64,000 nt of DNA, from assembly GCA_965178125.1 (NCBI GenBank), contig OZ237748.1, positions 372,001 to 436,000 of the forward strand. The letters run 5' to 3'. Each line of letters opens with the position of its first letter. The stretch's first letter is position 1. Positions 1-10,400 of the stretch are shown here, one piece after another. Source of the stretch: Bilabrum cf. latius. Its lineage: Eukaryota; Bigyra: Bicosoecida; Bigyra; Bicosoecida. The notes under the pieces are model-generated. The model had not been told where the DNA came from. It saw nothing but the letters and a program-made list of their open reading frames with translations, and ran no database searches. The position numbers were made by a program, and so were the translations under genes.

Positions 1-530
1 GGCCTGCAGGGACATCAACAACAACGTGAGTTTGTTCAACTGCATTGCAATAGCTCCTGAGTTTCACATACCAAGCATGCTATCCTAGGTATCAACGGAC
101 ACTCCCACGCACGAATCCATCCCCAAATCATTCCCCCCGCTACCTTGCCTCCTCACCTTTGTCCTTGTCTCCCCCTTCCTTGATCGAGCAGAATGGCAGG
201 ACTCCCGTGGAGATGGCAGCTTAGTGCCGCTGCCTCGAAACCGCTGCCGCCATTCGGTCATTCATTCCATCTCGAGTCCGAAGGGCCATGTGCTGGAGGC
301 GGGCAGTGGAGGCCAAGAGGGACGCATCAATGGTATTCAGGGCAGCGAGCACTGGCAGGCCCATGGAGCTTGAAAAGAGGCTGAGGCTGGGCAAGCTGGC
401 TGGTGGGTTGGCGATCAAGGGAATAGCGATACATGGCAGTAGGAGCTCTATGCTGGTGCTTCCACTGGAGGCAGCCAGGCTGGGAGGGCACGACGAGTGC
501 GTGAAGCTGCTGCAGGAGGCCTAGGCATGA
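1..530 (+). CDS. Unit A: ankyrin-repeat gene, 3' end (5' part outside window)
   Basis: Only the last two exons are present. Exon 1-25 encodes the end of an ankyrin repeat (...RDINNN) and stops at a gtgagt donor. The last exon starts at 192 after a gatcgagcag acceptor and reads NGRTPVEMAA, then an in-frame TAG (222-224), then a conserved stretch (CWRRAVEAKRDASMVF) and the ankyrin-like end LEAARLGGHDECVKLLQEA. TAG (522-524) is followed two codons later by TGA (528-530); if TAG is sense, TGA is the true end. The early TAG aligns with a serine codon in the paralogues. Exon phase and sequence match units C-G. Ankyrin proteins are protein-binding scaffolds; no specific partner can be inferred. It is either a gene using TAG as sense or a decayed copy. 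Confidence 0.6.
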
Positions 531-544
531 GGTCTAGGCTGGCG

Positions 545-634
545 ATAGTGTTGGCCAGCAAGCAAGTCTAGGCGTTCGACGCGATCGGATGGAAGAAGCC
601 CCCCTTGTTGCCAGTCCCAGAGGAAGGCATCTGA
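545..634 (+). other. Unit A: conserved downstream tail, short version
   Basis: Directly after the ankyrin exon the sequence jumps to the end of the tail found behind units C-F: VLASKQV, a TAG at 571-573 (approximate), then AFDAIGWKKPPLLPVPEEGI and TGA at 632-634. The codons after the TAG are conserved in units D and E and reach the same TGA. Compared with the other units, tail blocks T1, T2 and most of T3 are missing, so this copy carries a deletion. Whether the tail is coding or 3' untranslated is not settled. Confidence 0.5.
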
Positions 635-1442
635 GCGCCCTGCCGGCTCGGGGGGCTGCGGGAGCGACGGCCTGGCACGGCCTGCCAGGGCCGCAGGGAC
701 CCGTTCGGCGCGAAACTCCACACTTCTTCGCCCGTTTGGGGGTGCCCCTGCAATTCGTGTGATAAATTTGCAATTGAACAACATGCTTCGGTCACGCGCA
801 TGCGGCTGCAGCCGCTGGGGCGGCCTGCAGACGGCCGCGAGCGCGTTTGGACGGGCTAGCTAGAGAGGCTCCTTGCGCCCGAACCAGCGCCATCCAGCGT
901 CTCACACGAGTACAATCGAAAGGACATAGCATAAAGAGCAATATATCAAAAATCTGCCATGGAGGCCATAGGAGAAAAAATGTGCCGGGCCCGCAGATTT
1001 CGGCTGCAGTGGGCGAGACAGCCGCGCCGCCGGCAAATTTTCTGCAGCCGATCAAATCCCGGTGCAGTCGACGCATACATTCACAAAGAATAAGGTAGGA
1101 GCATTTTATCTCGAAGATTTTCTCCCCGCCCGCTCACAGAGGCCCAGACGTGATCCGGGCGCCCCGCCGGCCGCGCGCGCGGCCAAATCAGGTTCCGCTC
1201 ACGCTAGACTGGCGCGCGGCGCTACCGATCCGGCAGCCCAGGGGTCTTTTCTGCATCTTCCAACCTGCTTGGAAGGAATTGATCTCATTGTGATATCAGT
1301 TTGAGATGTAAGATGGTTTGTGATTATGTTTGATTACCGTTACAACTTGTTGAAGCTGATACCGCTTTGTAGCAGCTGTTGTTACAGTGTTGTATCCTGG
1401 CTACCAATGGTGCGTTGCGATGTCCTCATGGATTCGATCCAT
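635..1442 (+). other. Inter-unit spacer, type I 5' region
   Basis: No gene is recognised. The block recurs at 39690-40432 and 63486-64000, always between a tail and the next unit, and includes CAAATTTTCTGC and a GATCCGGGCGCC-containing stretch followed by GAGATGTAAGAT about 130-150 bp before the next ATG. It probably holds the 3' end of unit A's transcript and the promoter of unit B. No convincing TATA box was found. Confidence 0.4.
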
Positions 1443-4400
1443 ATGAGTCTGCTTGACGCTACACATAAAATTTCTACGTCCATCGTCATACTACACAGGG
1501 GAGATACACTTCGAACAGCAGCCAAGTATGGCAACGTGGACGCCCTGAGGGCTTGCCTGGATTCGGGAACGGACATCGAATCCAAAGATAGCGTGAGATT
1601 GAGCTCTACTGGTCGGGCTTTTGGATTCCTTTTTGGGTTGATATACGTGTGTAGACGAGAAGGTCCACGCACAGGCTGTTTCGGAGCTCGAGAGTGATGG
1701 GAAGAAGATCCACCATTGGAGACCTGTTGCACGCCATCGATTCATCAGCGAACTAGATTAGGGGGGGGCTTCTAGGAAACTGATTTCAAACAGTTGCACT
1801 ACTGCTTTCTGTACATGACCGTGGTATGCACCTCTAGTTTTGCGTGCTCTCCGCGCCTGGCCATCAGCGGATCCTCACCCCCAGCCACCAGGTTGCTCCC
1901 TTCCCTCGGGGTCTGCTTGCCATCCACGGCTACCTACCTACGGTTTAGTCTTTCTTTCATGCATTGCAGAGTGGTAGGACAGCAGCATGGTGGGCTGCAT
2001 ACCATGGCGAGGCGGCTGGCCTGTAGTTGCTCATCGAGAGGGGCGCCAACGTGAACGCTGCCATGCTTGTGAGAAAAGAGGTTGCCTACTCAACAGGGCG
2101 GGTTGTAGGCGATACCTGGGATTTTTGATTTGGCTTGGGAGTTCATTAAACTGTATGTATCCATTGAAAAGGCTAGTATATCATCTGTCTGGCTCCTCGT
2201 CGATCGAGTCGGGCCCCCGGGGCTAGTGCTTCCCTCTGACTGACTAGGTCTCAAGAGAAGGCGCGGTTTGTTCCTGCTGTCGCGTGGATGCGGTCGATTG
2301 TATCTAAGCATTATCTCACCATGCATGTCTTCTAGTATTGGTGCTTAGTGTGGCCATCGCTAAGCCCCGGCCGGCTGGCCCACATGGCTCCCGTGCTTGG
2401 TGCGGCAGGTGAGTGGCGGCTTGCGGGATATGGTTGCACTTGGATTGTGTCTGGGTTTTCAAATCGAATGCAAATTGCTTGGTCGCATTAGTGTATTAAC
2501 TGTATTGCAAATTGGCCGTTGATCGATGACAGCTCCCCGGGGGAGGAAGGGCCTGGCCTGTGTGACGGGCATTCAGATCGATCCTCATTGCCTGGCTTGC
2601 GCCTCCGATAGGCGGAGTTCAACGAGTTTGCACTGATCAGTACATACATAGTATGACATATATGTGATTCATTTGAGTCATTTGTCTTTCAGGACCTGTA
2701 CAGCCGGCGAGGCGGCCGCCGCCCGTCCCCCCAGAGGGCCCCTCGGCTATCTCATCCCACATGCGGATTCAGAGGCTGGGACCGGTCCCTGTCGTGATGG
2801 AATGGCTTGAAAGGAAGACATATGCATGTTTGGATTGGTTTGGCTTCCAGTGAGTTTGTCCCTCGAGCGGGAATCGATCCGGAGACTGCGCCCCTAGGGC
2901 CCAGAGCGACTCCCACCGGTCCGTGCCATAGCACCACCCACACCCCCAACACCCGCCCCCATGCCCACACACATCCACACCAACACACACCCCAAGCACA
3001 TCCCCTGCCCCCTCACCCCCTGTCTCCCATTCCCCTACCGCAGGGTGGCGACACACCCGTTCATAGGGCATCCGGGAGCGGGCACAAGGACTGTCTTCGA
3101 ATGCTTGTTAAGAATGGGGGGGACGTGAATGCGGTGAACAAAGTGAGATAGATAAACATATGTTGACGGAGAGGTTGGTATTGTGTGTCTGTGCTTGTGT
3201 GTTGGATGGGTGTCCGTGTCTGTCTGTCTTGGGATTACCCGCTCCCGGGTCCGAGACCCGCTGGCAGGGGTCCTTCGCGGTGCTCCCGCTGCGTTGATGG
3301 TTTGGGGCTTGACACTTGTGCGCGTATCTCGGGCTGTAGGTATGGTATGGTATCATGGTTTGGACCCATCGGCTCGATTTAGGCACCGTAACCCTGCGAT
3401 TGGATTCGACTCCAGATCCGAATGGTCGCATCGGATGAGGCGGGGGAGTCATATTCATCCGAGTTGATTCTCCTGCTGTGGTTGCTCGTCAGAACCGTGG
3501 CCGTCCATGAGCATGTGCTAGTCGATGAATTGATGCTGGATGCCTTATTTGGATTTGATGTATGGTTTTTCTGATAAATCGAACTTGTTTGGGCCGGGTC
3601 GATGCTGCAATTGATGCTTGACGGGCCTTGGACTGTGTGTCTGAACGGCTCTGTCCGGTTCGTTCTGGCGAAGCTTCGCAGCCCGTTTCGATCGGGATCT
3701 ATCACTGCGAGATTGTTTCGTCTTGGTCTACAGTCCTCGCTACGATGCTTGGCTCTCAGGGCGGTGGCGTATTGCCACCTTTGTAGACACGCGTGTGTCT
3801 AGTGACCGACCTGGCTCTATCTCCAGGTCATGTGCTAGTGGTCGGGCAGCCCTGGTATGGGCTGCCGAGTCACCATGCCTCACGGCTCTGCCAAGACTTG
3901 GATTGTCTTGGCGAAGCGGTTACAACCGCTAATAGCGCGGAGCAACAGCCCTGTATCGATTCACTGCCAGTCAGTGCTTGCCCAAGGGGGAAGGTGGGCG
4001 GGTAAAATGTGATGAGTTACGAATGAAAAGACTGGCGATGGGATGCGATAGTAGGCACTGCTGAAGTAGCGCGGCAGTGGTAGTAACTGCGGGGATGGTG
4101 GGTGGGTTCAAAACAACAAGCAGTGGGAATCACCTCCTCTGGAGTTGCCCCTGCCTGTCTTCCCAGTGTGTATTGCCACATAATGACAATTATTACTGAG
4201 AATATCGGGGCACAGCTGTAGAACACAGGTGCCACCGAAATTCCGAACAAGTGAGAGCCTCACATCTGCGCTCGGACTTGCGACCAATACTACACAATCT
4301 CTCCGATCTAAATCACTTCGTAACGTGCCTCCGTACCTACGGCACACAACTGACGGGATCTATCACTGCGAGATTGTTTCGTCTTGGTCTACAGTCCTCG

Positions 4401-7400
4401 CTACGATGCTTGGCTCTCAGGGCGGTGGCGTATTGCCACCTTTGTAGACACGCGTGTGTCTAGTGACCGACCTGGCTCTATCTCCAGGTCATGTGCTAGT
4501 GGTCGGGCAGCCCTGGTATGGGCTGCCGAGTCACCATGCCTCACGGCTCTGCCAAGACTTGGATTGTCTTGGCGAAGCGGTTACAACCGCTAATAGCGCG
4601 GAGCAACAGCCCTGTATCGATTCACTGCCAGTCAGTGCTTGCCCCGCCGTTACCCACATGCGGGGTATTGCACTGACGTGGTATTGCCCTTTGCCGTATG
4701 TAATGCCACGTCGAAAGCGTGTGTATGGCCAGGTATCAAAGTGAACTCCCAGTGCTGTGCACGGCCACTCAATGCATTGGTAGGTAAACCGATGCAAAGT
4801 TGTGTCACGAAATCCCAAGCTGTATTCCGAAATGCTACTTCTTCCCTCCATCCAAAACGATTGCATTCAAACTCCCAAAACGATTGCACTCAAACCTAGA
4901 AGAACTTCTCATTCAAACTCCCAATATGAATCTCCCACAATCGTCTAGGATGGCATAGACTATTGCAAAACCTGTATCACTACGAAATGTCCATTAAACT
5001 ATAGACACTAACCAACAAAACTCCCATAATAACAAAGACCAGATGGTCAACGCCAATTGCAGATCTTGGCCAATGCCACAATGCCAGGGCCAACAACACG
5101 ATGGTGGCCCCGCGTAAGTGGCGAAGCACACCACGGACGGCGCTGCCGCGATCAACTGCATATCCGAAGCCCTTACGTGGGCAGGATTCAGCTCGGGCAG
5201 ATGCGATCATGCCCAAGCTAATTGAACCATGGCGGCCAAGAGCAAGTGGATAAGCATACCACGAAAGGCGCTGCCACGAGCAACTGTATATCCGAAGCCC
5301 TTACGTGGGCAGGAATCAGCTTGGTCAAATGCGATCATGCCCAGGCCAATTGAGCGATGCCGGACAAGAGGAAGCGGTTAAGCACACCACGGACATCGCT
5401 GCCACAAACAACTACTTATCCGTAGCCCATATGCGGGCAGGGAGCAGCTCGAGCAAGTGCGAGCACGACCGGGCCAACTCACAGAGGGCGGCCCAGAGCA
5501 AGTGCCGAAGCACACCACGAACATCGCTGCCACGAGCAACTGTATTGCCGAAGCCCAAACGTGGGCAGGGAGCAGCTCGGGCAGATGCGACAATGTTCAG
5601 GCCAACTGAGCTATGGCAGCCCAGACCAAAAGCCGAAGCACACCACTGACGGCGCTGCTACGAGCAACTGCATATCCGAAGCCCTTACGTGGGCAGGATG
5701 CAGCTCGGGCAGATGCGATCATGCCCAAGCTAATTGAGCCATGACGGCCAAGAGCAAGTGGATAAGCACACCACGAAAGGCGCTGCCACGAGCAACTGTA
5801 TATCCGAAGCCCTTACGTGGGCCGGGAGCAGCTCGGGCTAATGCGACCATGTCCAGGCCAACTGAGCCATGGCGGCCAAGAGCAAGTGCCGAAGCACACC
5901 ACGAAAGGCGCTGCCACGAGTAAATGCATCTCTGAAGCCCTTACGTAGACAGGAATCAGCTTGGTCAAATGCGATCATGCCCAGGCCAATTGAGCGATGC
6001 CGGACAAGAGGAAGCGGTTAAGCACACCACGGACATCGCTGCCACAAGACACTGTATATCCGAAGCCCAGACGTGGGCAGGGAGCAGCTTGGGCAGATGC
6101 GACAATGTTCAGGCCAACTGAGCTATGGCAGCCCAGAGCAAGTGCCGAAGCACACCACGGACGGCGCTGCCGCGATCAACTGCAAATCCGAAGCCCTTAC
6201 GTGGGCAGGATTCAGCTCGGGCAGATGCGATCATGCCCAAGCTAATTGAGCCATGACGGCCAAGAGCAAGTGGATAAGCACACCACGAAAGGCGCTGCCA
6301 CGAGCAACTGTATTTTCGAAGCCCTTACGTGGGCCGGGAGCAGCTCGGGCTATTGCGACCATGTCCAGGCCAACTGAGTGATGGCGGCCAAGAGCAAGTG
6401 GATAAGCATACCACGAAAGGCGCTGCCACGAGCAACTGTATATCCGAAGCCCTTACGTGGGCAGGAATCAGCTTGGTCAAATGCGATCATGCCCAGGCCA
6501 ATTGAGCGATGTCGGACAAGAGGAAGCGGTTAAGCACACCACGGACATCGCTGCCACAAACAACTACTTATCCGTAGCCCATATGCGGGCAGGGAGCCGC
6601 TCGAGCAAGTGCGAGCACGACCGGGCCAACTCACAGAGGGCGGCCCAGAGCAAGTGCCGAAGCACACCACGAACGTCGCAGTCATAAGACACTGTATATC
6701 CGAAGCCCAGACGTGGGCAGCGAGCAGCTCGGGCAGATGCGACTATGTTCAAGCCAACTACGCAATGGTGGCCGCGAGCAAGTGCCGAAGCACACCAGGG
6801 ACGTCGCTGCTACGAGCAACTGCATATCCGAAGCCCATTATGGACAAGGAGCAGCTCGGGCAAGTGCGACCATGTCCAATCAGAATGACCGATGGCGGCA
6901 GCGAGCAGGAGGCGAAGCACACCAGGGACGTCGCTGCCACGAGCAACTGCATATTTAAAGCCCATTCATGGGCAAGGAGCAGCTCGGGCAAGTGCGACCA
7001 TGTCCAATCAGAATGACCGATGGCGGCCGCGAGCAGGAGGCGAAGCACACCAGGGACGTCGCTGCCACGAGCAACTGCATATTTAAAGCCCATTCATGGC
7101 CAAGGAGCAGCTCGGGCAAGTGCGACCATGTCCAATCAGAATGACCGATGGCGGCCGCGAGCAGGAGGCGAAGCACACCAGGGACGTCGCTGCCACGAGC
7201 AACTGCATATTTAAAGCCCATTCATGGGCAAGGAGCAGCTCGGGCAAGTGCGACCATGTCCAATCAGAATGACCGATGGCGGCCGCGAGCAGGAGGCGAA
7301 GCACACCAGGGACGTCGCTGCCACGAGCAACTGCATATTTAAAGCCCATTCATGGCCAAGGAGCAGCTCGGGCAAGTGCGACCATGTCCAATCAGAATGA

Positions 7401-10400
7401 CCGATGGCAGCCGCGAGCAGGAGGCGAAGCACACCAGGGACGTCGCTGCCACGAGCAACTGCATATTTAAAGCCCATTCATGGCCAAGGAGCAGCTCGGG
7501 CAAGTGCGACCATGTCCAATCAAAATGACCGATGGCGGCCGCGAGCAGGAGGCGAAGCACACCAGGGACGTCACTGCCACGAGCAACTGCATATTTAAAG
7601 CCCATTCATGGACAAGGAGCAGCTCGGGCAAGTGCGACCATGGCCAATCAGAATGACCGATGGCGGCCCGGAGCAAGAGGCCAGGCACACCAGGGACGTC
7701 GCTGCCACGAGCAACTGCATATTCGAAGCCCATTCATGGGCAAGGAGCAGCTCGGGCAAGTGCGACCATGTCCAGGCCGACGGCGCGATGGCGGCCCGGA
7801 GCAAGAGGCCAGGCACACCAGGGACGTCGCTGCCACGAGCAACTGCATATTTAAAGCCCATTCATGGGCAAGGAGCAGCTCGTGCAATTGCGACCATATC
7901 CAAGCCGAGTAACCGATGGCGGCCCAGAGCAAGAGGCCAGGCACACCAGGGACGTCGCTGCCACGAGCAACTGCATATCCGAAGCCCATTCATGGGCAAG
8001 GAGCAGCTCGGGCAATTGCGACCATGTCCAATCAGAATGACCGATGGCGGCCGCGAGCAGGAGGCGAAGCACACCAGGGACGTCGCTGCCACGAGCAACT
8101 GCATATTTAAAGCCCATTCATGGGCAAGGAGCAGCTCGGGCAATTGCGACCATGTCCAATCAGAATGACCGATGGCGGCCGCGAGCAGGAGGCGAAGCAC
8201 ACCAGGGACGTCGCTGCCACGAGCAACTGCATATTTAAAGCCCATTCATGGGCAAGGAGCAGCTCGGGCAAGTGCGACCATGTCCAGGCCGACGGCGCAA
8301 TGGCGGCCCAGAGCAAGTGCCGAAGCACACCAGGGACGTCGCTGCCACGAGCAACTGCATATTTAAAGCCCATTCATGGGCAAGGAGCAGTTCGGGCAAG
8401 TGCGACCATGTCCAGGCCGACGGCGCGATGGCGGCCCAGAGCAAGAGGCCAGGCACACCAGGGACGTCGCTGCCACGAGCAACTGCATATTTAAAGCCCA
8501 TTCATGGGCAAGGAGCAGCTCGGGCAAGTGCGACCATGTCCAGGCCGACGGCGCGATGGCGGCCCAGAGCAAGTGCCGAAGCACACCAGGGACGTCGCTG
8601 CCACGAGCAACTGCATATCCGAAGCCCATTCATGGGCAAGGAGCAGCTCGGGCAATTGCGACCATGTCCAGGCCGACGGCGCGATGGCGGCCCAGAGCAA
8701 GAGGCCAGGCACACCAGGGACGTCGCTGCCACGAGCAACTGCATATCCGAAGCCCATTCATGGGCAAGGAGCAGCTCGGGCAATTGCGACCATGTCCAAG
8801 CCGACTGAACGATGGCGGGCCCGAGTAAGAGGCCAGGCACAGCACGGACGTCGCTGCCACAAGTAACTGCATATCCGAAGTCCGTACGTGGGCAAGGAGC
8901 TGGTCGGGCAAATGCGACCATGGCAACCTGTAGCGAAGCCCGGACGAACTGGAGCAATTTGAATGCGAAGGCAGCTGCAAACACTAGATGGAGGCTACGG
9001 AAAAAGGTACACATTTATAGAACATGCCTGCTATTGTCGCAAGATGCGAACAGGTCAAGCCGCCGTGATATGGCGGACTGTGCGATGTACGGCGCTACCT
9101 GGCGGCGGCGGGAGCACATCGATGTAGATAGGGCACAGCTCCCTAAAGCGTGTTGTGAGGCCATTAGTAATAGACAAAATGTCTAGATGAACCTCCCCAG
9201 CAGCTCACGCTGTCGAATTGTGCAGGCTCTGATGAGGGCAGAACGCGCAAGAGGTGGGCAAATTCGAAGTGCCCCTGTTGTCGCCGAGATAGGAAGACGG
9301 CGGCAAGCACGGATTTATCAGTCTGGCCAATGAGAGCTAGTATAGCTGACTGTGGAAGTGAACCACATGTAGTATTGTGTACGCCTGAGGCGGAAGCGAT
9401 CCGCAGCTGCACACGAGGACCAGAATCGTCTCTCGGTGTCAGGGTTGAGGCCCTACAAGCCCTCAGGGAATCATGATAATAGCCAGAACCGTCGGTGGCT
9501 AGGAAAGGGAGTCTCGTGGAGTACGGCCAAGCAAACTAGAAGCCGCGAAAATAGACAGCAGCTGTGGGCTGAAAATTTTGGCCGGTTGAACGGTACATAA
9601 GACAGGCTGCTATGAGCTCATTCAGAGAAACGGAAAAAGCACCGTCAATAATAACAGGCAGTGCTGCCAAGACCATGATCCCTTGGAACCGGGTTCCCAA
9701 AGGAGCTGTGCCGATCAAACGGTGCAGTTTCCACCAACACACGGGCAGAGACTGGCTCGACGAGCGAGACCAGCTAATCATACCCATAGAAATGCAAAAT
9801 CACTCATGCACAGCGGACATCAGGACTGGCAGGGCTCCAAAATGGCATGCGACCACGTCCTGGCATCGAATCCATGATCGGCAGTAGGAGGCCACGGGGC
9901 CAACTACAAGATCACGTGCCATGGCGTCTGACGAAGCAGGCTCCAATGACAATCGAATGCAATATGTACCAAATCTATGCAATCTGTGCAGCTGGTCCGA
10001 ACGGGCTCCCTAAGCGGGCATGCGAACGGAAACCGGCTGTGCAAATCCGAGGTGTTCACCAATTCACGGGCAAAGGCTGGCTCGACGAGCGAGACCAGCT
10101 AATCATACCCATAGAAATGCAAAATCACTCATGCACAGCGGACATCAGGACTGGCAGGGCTCCAAAATGGCATGCGACCACGTCCTGGCATCGAATCCAT
10201 GATCGGCAGTAGGAGGCCACGGGGCCAACTACAAGATCACGTGCCATGGCGTCTGACGAAGCAGGCTCCAATGACAATCGAATGCAATATGTACCAAATC
10301 TATGCAATCTGTGCAGCTGGTCCGAACGGGCTCCCTAAGCGGGCATGCGAACGGAAACCGGCTGTGCAAATCCGAGAAATGCGGTGTTCACCAATTCACG

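Noticed and set aside
2807-3151. Pro/His-rich ORF upstream of exon 3 of unit B and its equivalents in other units
   Set aside because: It is the CA-rich intron tract read in frame; the tract varies freely in length between units while the exon boundary is fixed.
5305-8980. Many ORFs of 60-190 codons on both strands in the 128-bp array
   Set aside because: They repeat with the satellite period, exist in all frames and shift frame each unit; a stop-poor repeat explains them.
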